Shown here piece by piece: positions 49,528-59,803 of a stretch of 64,000 bases of DNA. How positions within the stretch are numbered: position 1 is the stretch's first letter; each line of letters starts with the position of its first letter. A model generated the notes under the pieces. The model had not been told where the DNA came from. It did not search any database and worked only from the letters and a program-made list of their open reading frames with translations. Both the position numbers and the translations under genes were made by a program. The DNA is taken from contig NZ_QOLA01000005.1 in NCBI RefSeq assembly GCF_003324565.1, positions 336,293-400,292 of the forward strand, given 5' to 3'. The stretch comes from Streptomyces sp. SDr-06. Lineage in GTDB: Bacteria; Actinomycetota; Actinomycetes; Streptomycetales; Streptomycetaceae.

Positions 49528-51060
49528 TCAGAAGAGGGTCACCGAAGCGAAGTGCAGGACCAGTTGGGGCACGCCCGACAGGACGACGCCGATGACCGCG
49601 GTGAGCGCGATGGCGACGGTGAGCGGGGCGGGGACCCGGGGCCGCTCCGCTCCGGCGGGGGCATCGGCGGCCTCCGGCGAGCGGAACAGGAGCGCGGTCC
49701 AGCGCAGGTAGTAGTAGAGGGCGACGACCACGTTGAGCGCCATGACGACCGCGAGCCAGCCGAGCCCCGCGTCGACCGCCGCCGAGAAGACGGTGACCTT
49801 GGCGAACAGGCCGATGATGCCGGGCGGCAGTCCGGCCAGGCACAGCAGGAAGAAGGCGAGGGCGAGCGCGGCGAACGGACGCTCGGCGTACAGGGCCCGG
49901 TAGTCGGCGAGGCGGTTCAGCGGCCGGCTGCGGGCCACCAGGGCGGCGACCGCGAACGCGCCCAGGTTCACCACGGCGTACATCAGGGCGTACGCGACGG
50001 TGGCGCCGACCTGGCTGTCGCCGGAGTAGGCGGCGGCCGCGATCGGCACCAGGAGGTAGCCGGCCTGGCCCACCGAGGACCAGGCGAGCAGCCGCACGGC
50101 GCTGTACGCCCGGGTGGCGGACTGGCGCAGCGCGGCCGCGTTGCCGACGGTCATGGTCAGCGCAGCCAGGACGGCGAGCGCGGGGCCCCACACGTCGGCG
50201 TAAGCGGGGAAGGCCACGACGGTCACCAGGATGAGTCCGGAGAAGCCGACCGCCTTGCCGACCACGGAGAGGTAGGCGGCTACGGGCAGCGGCGCGCCCA
50301 CATAGGTGTCGGGCACCCAGAAGTGGAAGGGTGCGGCGGCCGTCTTGAAGGCGAAGCCCACCAGCGTCAGGGCGACGCCGGTCTTGGCGACGGTGTCCAA
50401 CTGGCCCGGAACGGTGGCCAGTCTGGTGGCGATCTCCGTGAGGTGCAGGGTGCCCGTCGCCGCGTACACGAAGCTGACGCCGAGCAGCATCACGGCGGTC
50501 GCGGTGACCGACGACAGGAAGAATTTCAGGGCCGCCTCGGAGGACAGCCGGTCGCCGCGCCTGAGGCCCACCAGGGCGAAGGCGGGCAGCGAGGCGACTT
50601 CCAGGGCGACGACGAGGGTGGCCAGGTCGCGGGCGGCGGGCAGCAGGGCCGCACCGGCCGCCGAGGAGAGGAGCAGGAACCAGAACTCGCCCGCGGGCAG
50701 CTTCTCCTCGGTGTCCCGCACCGAGAGCAGGGCGGTCAGCAGGGCGCCGCCGAGCACCAGGGCCTGGATGACGAAGGCGAACTGGTCGACGGTGTAGCTG
50801 CACGCGTCCGGGTTGGCGGTGAGGCAGAACGTGGAGCGGCTGCCGGTGCGCAGCGGCGCCAGGGAGGCGAGCGCCGCGACCAGGCCCGCGATCGTGACCC
50901 AACCGAGCACCCGCTTGCGGGCCGGGGGCAGGAACAGGTCGGCGAGCAGCACGACCAGGGCGACCGCCGCGGCGATCAGGGGCGGGGCGATCGCGACCCA
51001 GTCGACGGACTGGACCAGGCTTGCGGTGCCGGCCGCCGCGGTGGTGACGTCGGGGGTCAC
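49528..51060 (-). CDS. nuoN: NADH-quinone oxidoreductase subunit N
   Basis: 510 residues, an antiporter-like membrane subunit with about 14 helices. Conserved GFAFKTAAAPFHFWVPDTYV and LAFFLLCLAGLPPGIIGLFA. Last gene of the nuo cluster. It carries one of the proton channels; overlaps the start of its neighbour nuoM by 4 nt. Confidence 0.95.
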   Translation of the reverse strand: MTPDVTTAAAGTASLVQSVDWVAIAPPLIAAAVALVVLLADLFLPPARKRVLGWVTIAGLVAALASLAPLRTGSRSTFCLTANPDACSYTVDQFAFVIQALVLGGALLTALLSVRDTEEKLPAGEFWFLLLSSAAGAALLPAARDLATLVVALEVASLPAFALVGLRRGDRLSSEAALKFFLSSVTATAVMLLGVSFVYAATGTLHLTEIATRLATVPGQLDTVAKTGVALTLVGFAFKTAAAPFHFWVPDTYVGAPLPVAAYLSVVGKAVGFSGLILVTVVAFPAYADVWGPALAVLAALTMTVGNAAALRQSATRAYSAVRLLAWSSVGQAGYLLVPIAAAAYSGDSQVGATVAYALMYAVVNLGAFAVAALVARSRPLNRLADYRALYAERPFAALALAFFLLCLAGLPPGIIGLFAKVTVFSAAVDAGLGWLAVVMALNVVVALYYYLRWTALLFRSPEAADAPAGAERPRVPAPLTVAIALTAVIGVVLSGVPQLVLHFASVTLF

Positions 51061-52631
51061 GACTTGCCTCCTGCGAGGAGCTTCTGGACGGCCGGGTCGG
51101 TCAGGCCGAGGAGGACCGCGGGCCAGAGCCCGGCGAGGACGGTGAGCGCGACGAGCGGGCTCCAGGCGGCGAGTTCGTACCCCTGGACGTCGGCGAGCAC
51201 GGGGCCCTCGGCCGGCTTGCCGCCCATGCAGACCCGGCGCACCACGACCAGCAGGTACGCGGCGGTGAGCAGGGTGCCGAGGGCTGCGATGGCCACGAAG
51301 GTGAGGTACGCGGGGCGGCTGAGCCCCGCGGCCGGGTCGAAGGCGCCGAACATCGCGAGCATCTCGCCCCAGAACCCGGCGAGTCCGGGCAGTCCGAGCG
51401 AGGCGACGGCGGCGAAGGCGAGCAGCCCGCCGAGGCGCGGGGCCCGGCCGTAGAGGGCGGCTCCGGTGGCCCCGGCCAGGGTGTCGAGGTCGGCGGTGCC
51501 GTAGCGGTCCTTGAGGGCGCCGACCAGGAAGAACAGCAGGCCGGTGATGAGGCCGTGGGCGATGTTGGCGAACAGCGCGCCGTTCACGCCGGTGGGGGTC
51601 ATCGAGGCGATGCCGAGCAGCACGAAGCCCATGTGGCCGACGGAGGAGTACGCGATGAGCCGCTTGAGGTCGCCCTTGTTGCCCTGCTTGGCGAGCGCGA
51701 GGCAGGCCAGCGACCCGTAGATGATCCCGGCGACGGCGAAGGCGGCCAGGTAGGGCGCGAAGGTGTGCATGCCGTGCGGCGCGATCGGCAGCACGATGCG
51801 GACGAATCCGTACGTGCCCATCTTCAGCAGGACGCCGGCCAGGAGCACCGAGCCGACGGTCGGGGCGGCGGTGTGGGCGTCCGGGAGCCAGCTGTGCAGG
51901 GGGAACATCGGGGTCTTGACCGCGAGCCCGATGCCGATCGCCAGAACGGCGATGACCTGCACGGACGTGGTCAGCCCACGGCCGTTGTCAGTGGCGAGTG
52001 CCACCATGTCGAACGTGCCCGCCTTGAGTCCGATCAGGAGCAGGCCGAGCAGCATGACGACCGAGCCGAGCAGTGTGTAGAGGATGAACTTCCAGGCGGC
52101 CGCCTGCCTTTGGTCCCCGCCCCAGCGGGCGATCAGGAAGTACATCGGGATGAGGACCATCTCGAACGCGAGGAAGAACAGCACGAGATCGAGGACGGCG
52201 AAGGTGGCGAGGGTGCCGGACTCCAGGACGAGCAGGAGCGCGACGAACGCCTTCGGGGACGGGCCCGCGGGCAGCTTGAAGTAGGAGTACAGCGCGCAGA
52301 GGAAGGTCAGCAGCGCGGTCAGGACGAGGAGGGGGAGCGAGATGCCGTCGACGCCCAGGTGGAGGTGGACGTTGAGCGCGGGGATCCACTGGATGTCCGT
52401 CGTGGCCTGCATCGTCGACGGGTGGCCGTGGTCGAAGCCGAGCGCGAGGACGATCGCGGCGAGCAGGATCACGCCGGTCACGGTCACGCCGTGGCGCAGC
52501 ACGGCCTGCTCGGGGCTCCTGCCCCTCAGCCCGGGCGGGGCGGGCAGCAGAGCCGCCACGGCGCCGATGAGAGGGACGACGACGATGAACGCCAGAAGGA
52601 ACTGCATCACGGACTCGCTGATATCGATCAC
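51057..52631 (-). CDS. nuoM: NADH-quinone oxidoreductase subunit M
   Basis: 524 residues. Antiporter-like subunit: TPMFPLHSWLPDAHTAAPTV, KTPMFPLHSWLPDAH and LIAYSSVGHMGFVLLGI conserved. Proton-pumping module. Between nuoN and nuoL. Confidence 0.95.
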   Translation of the reverse strand: MIDISESVMQFLLAFIVVVPLIGAVAALLPAPPGLRGRSPEQAVLRHGVTVTGVILLAAIVLALGFDHGHPSTMQATTDIQWIPALNVHLHLGVDGISLPLLVLTALLTFLCALYSYFKLPAGPSPKAFVALLLVLESGTLATFAVLDLVLFFLAFEMVLIPMYFLIARWGGDQRQAAAWKFILYTLLGSVVMLLGLLLIGLKAGTFDMVALATDNGRGLTTSVQVIAVLAIGIGLAVKTPMFPLHSWLPDAHTAAPTVGSVLLAGVLLKMGTYGFVRIVLPIAPHGMHTFAPYLAAFAVAGIIYGSLACLALAKQGNKGDLKRLIAYSSVGHMGFVLLGIASMTPTGVNGALFANIAHGLITGLLFFLVGALKDRYGTADLDTLAGATGAALYGRAPRLGGLLAFAAVASLGLPGLAGFWGEMLAMFGAFDPAAGLSRPAYLTFVAIAALGTLLTAAYLLVVVRRVCMGGKPAEGPVLADVQGYELAAWSPLVALTVLAGLWPAVLLGLTDPAVQKLLAGGKS

Positions 52632-52634
52632 GGC

Positions 52635-54674
52635 TCAGGACCCCGCGGTGACGTTGGCAAGGACGACCACGGCGGCCGCCAGGACGAGTGAGCCGGCCAG
52701 CAGCGCGCTGAGGTAGCTCTGCACGTTGCCGTTCTGCGCGCGCCGCACGGCCCAGCCGAACCAGCGCGGCAGCGCGCTCGCCCCGCGGACGTAGGTCTCG
52801 ACGACCTCGCGGTCCAGGAACCGGACCAGGCCGGCCGCGGCCAGGACGGGCCGGACGAACAGGGCGTGGTAGACGGCGTCCAGGTGGAATCCGGTGGCCG
52901 CGTGGCGGTGCAGCGGGCCGAGCAGGAGGCGGCCGGGGTCGGCCGGGTCGGGGGCGGAGGCGATGTCGCCGTAGGCCTGGGTGTGGCTGGCGATGGCCTC
53001 CTGCTCGACCAGGCCGCCGTCCGCCTCGGGGTGCGCGGCGACGGCGCCCAGCGGGGTGCGGGCGGCCAGCGCCGAGGTGTGGCGCCAGGCCGCGTAGGTG
53101 ACAAGACCGCCCACCAGGGCGACGCCCGTGGACAGGACGGAGGTGGTGACGGCGGGGGTCAGCGCGTGTCCGTCGAACCAGTCGGCGAGATAGCCGGTGG
53201 TCAGGCCGAAGCCGATCGAGGGGATGGCGAGCACCCACAGGACGGCGTTCATGACGGCGGGCTGCTTGCCGTGGTCCGGGGCCTCGGCTCCCCTGCCGCG
53301 GAAGGCGAGCAGCCACAGGCGCATGGCGTACGCGGCGGTGAGAAGGGCGGTGAGGAGTCCGGCGATCAGCACGGTCCAGCCTGCGCCGGACGGGGCGAGG
53401 TGGCTCTCGCCCAGCGCCGTGCGCTCGGCGGCGGACAGGACGGCCTCCTTGGAGAAGAAACCGGCGAAGGGAGGGATCGCGGCGAGCGCGAGCAGGGCGA
53501 CGGTCATCGTCCAGTACGCGTCGGGAATGCGCCCCCCAGCTCTCGACTTCGTTCGAGCGGCGGAGGCCCCACCGGCCAGGCCGCCCATGCGGGACATGGC
53601 GGTCAGCGAGTTGGTGCCGGCGGCGTGGATGATCACGCCGGCGCCGAGGAAGAGGAGCGCCTTGAAGGCGCCGTGCGACAGGAGGTGGAAGACGGCGGCC
53701 CCGCGGTCGCCGACGGCCAGCGCGCCCGACATGTAGCCGAGCTGTCCGATGGTCGAGTAGGCGAGCACGCGCTTGATGTCGTCCTGGGCGAGCGCGGCGA
53801 GCGCCGAGCCGACCATGGTGAGCGCGGCCATCACGGCGAGCACGGTCATCGCGGCCGCCGACGCGGCGAAGACGGGCAGCAGCCGGGCCACGAAGTAGAT
53901 ACCGGCGGCGACCATCGTCGCGGCGTGGATCAGCGCGGAGACCGGGGTCGGGCCGGCCATCGCATCGGGCAGCCAGGTGTGCAGCGGGAACTGCGCGGAC
54001 TTGCCGGCCACGCCGGCGATCAGCAGCAGCGCGATGAGGGTGGGGTGGCCGATGCCGCCGGTCAGGGCGGCCTGCACGACGCCGGTGATCCGGAACGTAC
54101 CGGCGTCGGTGGCGAGCGCGAACAGACCGATCAGGAAGGGGACGTCGCCGAGCTTGGTGACCAGGAAGGCCTTCAGGGAGGCGGCACGCGCCTCGGGGGT
54201 CTCCCAGTAGTGGCCGACCAGGAAGTACGAGCAGATGCCCATGATCTCCCAGCCGACCAGGAGCACCATCAGGTCGCCGGAGTAGACGACGAGCAGCATC
54301 GCGGAGGTGAAGAGGGAGACGAGCGCGGCGTAGGAGGTGTAGCGCGGGTCGTCGCGCAGATAGCCCGTCGAGTAGAGCTGGACGCAGGTGGCGACCAGGC
54401 CGACCAGGACGGCGACGAGGACCGCGAACCCGTCCAGGTGGAGGGCGAGTTCGATCGGGACGGAGCCGGTCGGGGTGAGGCGGGTGGCCGCGTCGATGGC
54501 CTTGCCGCCGCCCTGGTCGACGGCCACGACGACGGCGAGGACGAGCGCGGCGAACGTCGGCAGGACCGCGAGCGGGCGGACGAAGCCGGGGGCCCGGCGG
54601 CCGAGCAGCAGTCCGGCCGCGGCGCCCAGGAACGGGAGGAGGGGGACGAGGACGGCGAGGGTCGTGGTGGTCAC
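52635..54674 (-). CDS. nuoL: NADH-quinone oxidoreductase subunit L
   Basis: 679 residues. [20 protein letters not shown] and [20 protein letters not shown] mark the antiporter-like fold; the C-terminal long helix region is present. Distal proton pump of complex I. Confidence 0.95.
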   Translation of the reverse strand: MTTTTLAVLVPLLPFLGAAAGLLLGRRAPGFVRPLAVLPTFAALVLAVVVAVDQGGGKAIDAATRLTPTGSVPIELALHLDGFAVLVAVLVGLVATCVQLYSTGYLRDDPRYTSYAALVSLFTSAMLLVVYSGDLMVLLVGWEIMGICSYFLVGHYWETPEARAASLKAFLVTKLGDVPFLIGLFALATDAGTFRITGVVQAALTGGIGHPTLIALLLIAGVAGKSAQFPLHTWLPDAMAGPTPVSALIHAATMVAAGIYFVARLLPVFAASAAAMTVLAVMAALTMVGSALAALAQDDIKRVLAYSTIGQLGYMSGALAVGDRGAAVFHLLSHGAFKALLFLGAGVIIHAAGTNSLTAMSRMGGLAGGASAARTKSRAGGRIPDAYWTMTVALLALAAIPPFAGFFSKEAVLSAAERTALGESHLAPSGAGWTVLIAGLLTALLTAAYAMRLWLLAFRGRGAEAPDHGKQPAVMNAVLWVLAIPSIGFGLTTGYLADWFDGHALTPAVTTSVLSTGVALVGGLVTYAAWRHTSALAARTPLGAVAAHPEADGGLVEQEAIASHTQAYGDIASAPDPADPGRLLLGPLHRHAATGFHLDAVYHALFVRPVLAAAGLVRFLDREVVETYVRGASALPRWFGWAVRRAQNGNVQSYLSALLAGSLVLAAAVVVLANVTAGS

Positions 54675-55045
54675 GCGGCGGCCTCAGCCTTCTGTGCCGG
54701 GGCTGCGGGGTCTTCGGGGTCGGCCGGGTCGGGGCCCGGATCCTCGGCGGTGTCGCGGAGCCGGTCGATGTCCGCGGTGCCGCGGTTGCGGTACACGGCG
54801 AGCACGATGGCCAGGCCGATGCCGATCTCGGCGGCGGCGATGGCGATCGTGAACAGGGTGAGCGCCTGGCCCGCGTGGAGGGTGTCGCGCAGCCAGACGT
54901 CGAAGGCGACGAGGTTGAGGTTGACGGCGTTGAGCATCAGCTCGACCGACATCAGGACCAGGATCGCGTTGCGCCGCGCGAGCACACCGTAGAGACCGGT
55001 GCAGAACAGGAGGACGGCGAGTACGGCGGGATAGGCGAGGTGCAT
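54671..55045 (-). CDS. nuoK: NADH-quinone oxidoreductase subunit K
   Basis: 124 residues, about 20 longer than usual because of a charged, Pro/Ala-rich C-terminal tail ([20 protein letters not shown]). Three helices, with conserved glutamates in [16 protein letters not shown] and [11 protein letters not shown]. Overlaps nuoL by 4 nt. Confidence 0.93.
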   Translation of the reverse strand: MHLAYPAVLAVLLFCTGLYGVLARRNAILVLMSVELMLNAVNLNLVAFDVWLRDTLHAGQALTLFTIAIAAAEIGIGLAIVLAVYRNRGTADIDRLRDTAEDPGPDPADPEDPAAPAQKAEAAA

Positions 55046-55653
55046 CAGCGCGACTCCGTCTCACGGGCGGCGGCAGCGGTGGCGTCCGGAGCATCGCCGG
55101 GGGCGCTCTTGCGGGACAGCACGATCGCGCCGACCAGGGCGGCCAGGAGAAGCACGGACAGCGCTTCGAAGGGCAGCACCCAGTGCCGGAAGAGGATCTC
55201 GCCGGACACCTTGGTGGAGCCCTGGGCGGGTCCCGCGAGGTCGATCCAGCTCGTGCGGAAGGCGTCCACCACGACCCAGACGAGGGTCCCGGCGGCGGCG
55301 ACGGCCACCGCGAGCGCCGCCCAGCGGTTGCCGGAGTCGGCGTCCGGGGAGGGGCCGATGGGGGCCTTGGTGAGCATCAGTCCGAACAGGAGGAGCACCA
55401 CGATCGAACCGACGTAGATGAGGACCTGCACCCAGGCGATGAACTCGGCGGTGAGCAGGAGGTATTCGACGGCCAGGCCGCCGAGCGCCACGACCAGCCA
55501 CAGGGCGGCGTGCACCAGTTGCCGGGTCGTGACGGTCATGACGGCCGCGCCGAGGGTGGCGATGCCGACGAGGAGGAACGCGATCTCCACGCCGGTCGGC
55601 GACAGGAAGCCGTGCGGCGCGGTGAGGGCGCCCTGGGCGAGGATCCCGCTCAT
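55045..55653 (-). CDS. nuoJ: NADH-quinone oxidoreductase subunit J
   Basis: 202 residues from ATG at 55653 ([16 protein letters not shown]). Five helices, with [20 protein letters not shown] as the conserved core helix. Overlaps nuoI by 4 nt and shares one base with nuoK. Confidence 0.93.
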   Translation of the reverse strand: MSGILAQGALTAPHGFLSPTGVEIAFLLVGIATLGAAVMTVTTRQLVHAALWLVVALGGLAVEYLLLTAEFIAWVQVLIYVGSIVVLLLFGLMLTKAPIGPSPDADSGNRWAALAVAVAAAGTLVWVVVDAFRTSWIDLAGPAQGSTKVSGEILFRHWVLPFEALSVLLLAALVGAIVLSRKSAPGDAPDATAAAARETESR

Positions 55654-56237
55654 GCCCGGTCTCCCTCGGGGCCGGAGCCCGGAGCGGGCTCGGTGGGGGC
55701 GGCGGCCTCCGCGGCCTGCGCGGCGGCCAGCTTGTCGGCGGCCTTGCGGGCGGCGGCGACCTCCTTCGGCTCCTCGGCGCCCGGGTCGAGCGCGGGCGGG
55801 GCCGGGACCGTCCACATCCACTCGCGCAGTTTGTCGCGCTCGTGGGTGAGTTCGTGGATGTCCGTCTCCGCGTACTCGAACTCGGGGGACCAGAACAGCG
55901 CGTCGAAAGGACACACCTCGATGCAGATACCGCAGTACATGCAGAGCGAGAAGTCGATGGCGAAGCGGTCGAGGACGTTGCGGCTGCGTTCGCGGCCGCC
56001 CTCGACCGCGGCCGGGACCGTCTCCTTGTGGGAGTCGATGTAGATGCACCAGTCGGGGCACTCGCGGGCGCACAGCATGCACACCGTGCAGTTCTCCTCG
56101 AACAGGCCGATCACGCCCCGGCTGCGGGGCGGGAGTTCGGGCTGGACGTCGGGGTACTGCGCGGTGACGGTCTTCTTCGTCATCGTGCGGAGCGTGACAG
56201 CGAGGCCCTTGGCGAGGCCGGAACCGGGGATGGGCAT
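55650..56237 (-). CDS. nuoI: NADH-quinone oxidoreductase subunit I
   Basis: 195 residues. Two [4Fe-4S] motifs: [12 protein letters not shown] and [12 protein letters not shown]. The C-terminal ~60 residues are a Pro/Ala/Glu-rich extension ([20 protein letters not shown]) beyond the normal end. It relays electrons toward NuoB. The start overlaps the nuoH stop by one base. Confidence 0.94.
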   Translation of the reverse strand: MPIPGSGLAKGLAVTLRTMTKKTVTAQYPDVQPELPPRSRGVIGLFEENCTVCMLCARECPDWCIYIDSHKETVPAAVEGGRERSRNVLDRFAIDFSLCMYCGICIEVCPFDALFWSPEFEYAETDIHELTHERDKLREWMWTVPAPPALDPGAEEPKEVAAARKAADKLAAAQAAEAAAPTEPAPGSGPEGDRA

Positions 56238-57205
56238 TAGCTGATCGCCACCTTCACGATGCCGGTGAGCGCGATCTGCGCGAGGGCGAGCGGGATGAGC
56301 GTGGTCCAGGCGAGCTTCTGCAACTGGTCCTCGCGGAGCCGGGGGTAGCTGACCCGGAGCCAGATCACGACGAAGGCGAGCACGGCCGTCTTGAGCAGGG
56401 TCCATACCCAGCCCAGACCGTCGGCGCCCCACGGGCCGTGCCAGCCGCCCAGGAACAGGACGGTGGTGAGGCCGCACAGGACGACGATGCCGGCGTACTC
56501 GGCGAGCAGGAACAGCGCGAAGCGCAGTCCCGTGTACTCCGTGTACGCGCCGAAGATGATCTCGGAGTCGGCGACGGGCATGTCGAAGGGCGGGCGCTGG
56601 AGTTCGGCGAGGCCCGCGACGAAGAAGACCAGCGCGCCGACGATCTGCCAGGGCAGCCACCACCAGTGGAAGGCGTTGAGGATGCCGGGCAGCGAGACCG
56701 TGCCGGCGGCCATCGCCACGGAGGCGGCGGCGAGCAGCATCGGCAGCTCGTACGCGAGGAGCTGGGCCGCGGTGCGCAGTCCGCCCAGGAGGGAGAACTT
56801 GTTGGCCGAGGCCCAGCCCGCCATGAGCGAGCCGAGCACGCCCACGCCCATCACGGCGAGCACGAAGAAGATGCCCGCATCGACGACCTGGCCGACCGCG
56901 CCCTCGCTTGGGCCGATCGGGACGGCCACGAGGACGAGGAGGTAGGGCAGCAGCGCGACGGCGGGCGCGAGCTGGAAGATCCGCCGGTCGGCCGCGGCCG
57001 GCACGACGTCCTCCTTCTGCGCGAACTTCACGCCGTCGGCGACGAGTTGGGCCCAGCCGTGGAACCCGCCCGCGTACATCGGGCCGAGCCGGCCCTGCAT
57101 GTGCGCCATCACCTTGTGCTCGGTCTGCCCGATGACGAGCGGCAGCACCATGAACACGGCGAAGACGACGACCAGCCGGAGGGCGACGTCGAGTGCGTCA
57201 TTCAC
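56237..57205 (-). CDS. nuoH: NADH-quinone oxidoreductase subunit H
   Basis: 322 residues from a GTG at 57205 overlapping the nuoC end. Eight helices; conserved [20 protein letters not shown] and [20 protein letters not shown] with the acid-rich loop. Forms the quinone channel roof together with NuoB and NuoD, but nuoD is not in this cluster. Confidence 0.94.
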   Translation of the reverse strand: MNDALDVALRLVVVFAVFMVLPLVIGQTEHKVMAHMQGRLGPMYAGGFHGWAQLVADGVKFAQKEDVVPAAADRRIFQLAPAVALLPYLLVLVAVPIGPSEGAVGQVVDAGIFFVLAVMGVGVLGSLMAGWASANKFSLLGGLRTAAQLLAYELPMLLAAASVAMAAGTVSLPGILNAFHWWWLPWQIVGALVFFVAGLAELQRPPFDMPVADSEIIFGAYTEYTGLRFALFLLAEYAGIVVLCGLTTVLFLGGWHGPWGADGLGWVWTLLKTAVLAFVVIWLRVSYPRLREDQLQKLAWTTLIPLALAQIALTGIVKVAIS

Positions 57206-58613
57206 GCGGGTCGCCTCCGGCGGGGTCGGTGGATTCGGCCGCGTCGCCTCCGGCGGGGCCGGTGGATTCGGCGGGGCGGGTGGATTCGGCGGGGCGGGTG
57301 GATTCGGCGGGGCGGGTGGATTCGGCGGGGCCGGACGCGTCGGGCCCCTCGTCCCCGGAAGCGGGCTCCCGGGCGGGGGGCGCTTGGGCCGGGGTGGGGT
57401 CCTCGGCCCGGCTCGGGTCTTCGGCCGGGGTCGACGCGTCGGCCTGGGTCGGCTCGTGTGCCGGGGGCGACGCGTCGGCCGGGGTCGGCTCCGCGGTCTG
57501 CTCCGGGGCCCGGGTGGGCTCTTGAACCTCGGCGCGCTCCGAGGCCGGAGCGGACTCCCGCGTCGGGGCCGCTTCCGGCTTGTCGTCGGCGGGCGTCTCG
57601 GCCTGGGCCTGCTCCGGGGCCCGGGTGGGCTCTTGAACCTCGGCGCGCTCCGAGGCCGGGGCGGACTCCCGCGTCGGGGCCGCTTCCGGCTTGTCGTCGG
57701 CGGGCGTCTCGGCCTGGGCCTGCTCCGGGGTCTCCTCGGTGAAGGCCGGTTTCGGGTTGTGCCAGGGGGCGTCCGCACTGCGCGTCCGGGGCGGCGCGGC
57801 GGGCTCCCCCGCCACGGCACCGGCCTGCTGCGACGCCGAGCCCTCGCTCGCACTCCGGGTCCGGCGCGGACGTACCGCCGGAGCCTCCGGAGCGGCCGAA
57901 GGACCGGGCGCCTCGGGCGCGGCCGGGGTCGGCTGTGACGCCGAGCCCTCCGACACGCTGCGGGTGCGGCGGGGCGGGCGGTCGGCGGCTGCTCCTGCCG
58001 CGCGCGGGGTGCGGGCCGGGCGGGCCGGGGCCGGGGGGAGCTGGCCCTTGAGGGGGCCCCACTCGTTCGGGTCGGGGACGCCGGGCGGGAGCATCTGGCG
58101 GCGCTTGGGGCCGCCGTGTTCGGATTCCCCCGGCTCCTTGGCGCCCGGCCACGCCTTGGCGACGCGGGCCGCGAGCACGAAGTCCTTGCGCAGTGGGTGG
58201 CCCTCGAAGGAGTCGGGCAGAAGGAGCGGGACCAGGTGCGGGTGGTCCGTGAAGCCCACGCCGAACATCTCGTGGGTCTCGCGCTCGTGCCAGGCCGCGC
58301 CCGCGTAGACGTCCACGGCGGAGGGCAGCACGGGTGCCGCGTGCGGGACGGTCGTGCGTACGAGCAGGCGTCGGACCCGGCCGTCGCCGAGCGCCACGAC
58401 ATGCGCGCAGACCCGGAAGCCGGTGCCGGGTTCGTCGACCGCGCTCAGCCAGTCGAAGTACGTGCAGCCCAGCTTGTCGCGGGCGGTTTCGAGGGCGGCG
58501 ATCCAGGAACCGGCGGGCACGTCGACGGTGAGCAGGCCGTATGCCTCCTCCGCCGTGGACTCGGCGCCGAAGATCTCGGTGACGCCGTCGGGCAGGCTGT
58601 CGTACGCGCTCAC
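57198..58613 (-). CDS. nuoC: NADH-quinone oxidoreductase subunit C with long repetitive C-terminal extension
   Basis: 471 residues from a GTG at 58613. Residues 1-~165 are a normal NuoC (30-kDa subunit) domain with [20 protein letters not shown] and [14 protein letters not shown]. From ~residue 185 the protein is a low-complexity tail: [15 protein letters not shown] motifs; a 37-residue unit ([20 protein letters not shown] plus 17) repeated twice with a 111-bp DNA period from 57498 to 57720; and four PAESTR units at the end (18-bp DNA period at 57260-57331). A NuoCD fusion is excluded because no NuoD motif is present. Overlaps nuoB by GTGA and nuoH by 8 nt. Confidence 0.9.
   Translation of the reverse strand: MSAYDSLPDGVTEIFGAESTAEEAYGLLTVDVPAGSWIAALETARDKLGCTYFDWLSAVDEPGTGFRVCAHVVALGDGRVRRLLVRTTVPHAAPVLPSAVDVYAGAAWHERETHEMFGVGFTDHPHLVPLLLPDSFEGHPLRKDFVLAARVAKAWPGAKEPGESEHGGPKRRQMLPPGVPDPNEWGPLKGQLPPAPARPARTPRAAGAAADRPPRRTRSVSEGSASQPTPAAPEAPGPSAAPEAPAVRPRRTRSASEGSASQQAGAVAGEPAAPPRTRSADAPWHNPKPAFTEETPEQAQAETPADDKPEAAPTRESAPASERAEVQEPTRAPEQAQAETPADDKPEAAPTRESAPASERAEVQEPTRAPEQTAEPTPADASPPAHEPTQADASTPAEDPSRAEDPTPAQAPPAREPASGDEGPDASGPAESTRPAESTRPAESTRPAESTGPAGGDAAESTDPAGGDPRE
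57260..57331 (-). repeat. 18-bp tandem repeat in nuoC
   Basis: Four near-perfect copies of a unit containing GGTGGATTCGGCGGGGC, each encoding PAESTR in the reverse strand. A likely hotspot for length change. Confidence 0.85.
57498..57730 (-). repeat. 111-bp direct repeat in nuoC
   Basis: Blocks starting CTGCTCCGGGG at 57498, 57609 and 57720 give two full 111-bp copies plus the start of a third. The two copies differ by only about one base, so the duplication is recent or kept by gene conversion. Confidence 0.9.
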
Positions 58614-59215
58614 GCCTGGCCCTCCCCCGGGGTGGGCGGGGCGGCGACGAGGCCGCTGGTGAGCTGGGCCGGGGTGGCCGCGTTCGCGTACCGCTCGCCG
58701 AGCGTTTCGCTGGCGATCTTCTCCTGGAGCTTGAGGATGCCCTGGAGCAGCGCCTCGGGCCGGGGCGGGCAACCGGGCACGTACACGTCGACCGGGATGA
58801 TCTGGTCCACGCCCTTGGTCACCGAGTACGAGTCCCAGTACGGGCCGCCGCAGTTGGAGCAGGCGCCGAAGGAGATGACGTACTTGGGCTCGGGCATCTG
58901 CTCGTACAGCCGCTTCACGGCGGGTGCCATCTTGTCCGTCACCGTGCCGGAGACGATCATGAGGTCGGCCTGGCGCGGGCCGGGCGCGAAGGGGATCACG
59001 CCGAGCCGGATGAAGTCGTGGCGGGCCATGGAGGCCGCGATGAACTCGATGGCGCAGCAGGCGAGGCCGAAGTTGAAGACCCACAGGCTGTAGCGGCGGC
59101 CCCAGTTGAGGACCACCTTCATCGGCTCGGGGGCCAGGCGCGAGAGCACGCCCAGCTTCTTCGGCTCGGGCAGCAGCACGGGCTGCGACTCGGGTCCGGG
59201 AGTCGTCACGTCCAT
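58610..59215 (-). CDS. nuoB: NADH-quinone oxidoreductase subunit B
   Basis: 201 residues from an ATG at 59215. The cluster N2 cysteines are in [18 protein letters not shown] and VPGCPPRPE. The C-terminus has a Pro-rich tail of ~25 residues. It transfers electrons to quinone together with NuoD (absent here). Overlaps nuoA. Confidence 0.95.
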   Translation of the reverse strand: MDVTTPGPESQPVLLPEPKKLGVLSRLAPEPMKVVLNWGRRYSLWVFNFGLACCAIEFIAASMARHDFIRLGVIPFAPGPRQADLMIVSGTVTDKMAPAVKRLYEQMPEPKYVISFGACSNCGGPYWDSYSVTKGVDQIIPVDVYVPGCPPRPEALLQGILKLQEKIASETLGERYANAATPAQLTSGLVAAPPTPGEGQA

Positions 59216-59613
59216 TCCAGGACGCCCTTCTTCCATGCGTAGAGCAGTCCCACGGCCAGGAAGCCGAGGAAGATGAACATCTCGACGAGGGTGGTCGCGC
59301 CGTAGCCCGGGGCCGCGAAGACGGTCGCCCAGGGGAAGAGGAAGATCGAGTCGACGGCGAAGATCACGTACAGGAAGGCGTAGACGTAGTAGCGGACCTG
59401 GGTGTGGGCCCAGCCCTCGCCCACCGGGTCCACCCCGCACTCGTACGTCAGGAGTTTCTCCGGCGTCGGCACGACCGGCCGCAGCAGCCGCCCGGCCCCG
59501 AACGCCACGGCGACGAACAGCACGCCGATCACGGCGAGCAGGCCGACGACCGAATAGCTGTGGAAGTAGTCGGCAGCCAACACCGGCATCTGGCGCACGG
59601 TCGGTTCCGGCAC
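59206..59613 (-). CDS. nuoA: NADH-quinone oxidoreductase subunit A
   Basis: 135 residues from a GTG at 59613 with GAGGGG in place; an ATG at 59589 is an alternative. Three helices; [20 protein letters not shown] conserved in the loop. First gene of the ten-gene nuo cluster, with a 190-bp gap to the sensor kinase gene that is divergent. Confidence 0.95.
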   Translation of the reverse strand: MPEPTVRQMPVLAADYFHSYSVVGLLAVIGVLFVAVAFGAGRLLRPVVPTPEKLLTYECGVDPVGEGWAHTQVRYYVYAFLYVIFAVDSIFLFPWATVFAAPGYGATTLVEMFIFLGFLAVGLLYAWKKGVLEWT

Positions 59614-59725
59614 GTCGCGCCCCTCGCTCCCTGGCCTCGATGGTCTCGTCGCGCCCTGTTCGACGCTGTGTACGGACGGGAGTCTAGGCCCTGCTAAGGG
59701 GACCCTGGGCAGGGGTAGGGGCTAC

Positions 59726-59757
59726 GGGGGTGGGGTTTTCCCCCGTGCGAGAGGGTG
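59726..59757 (+). promoter_or_regulatory. Putative response-regulator box upstream of sensor kinase 1
   Basis: GGGGGTGGGGTTTTCCCCC (59726-59744), then GTGCGAGAGGGTG. The same layout recurs upstream of kinase 2 at 61028-61060. About 47 nt before the kinase start. Likely the binding site of the LuxR-type regulator encoded downstream. Confidence 0.5.
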
Positions 59758-59803
59758 TGGCACCCCATGGCGCCGTCGATCGCCGCCCGGCAGGCTTGGC
59801 ACC

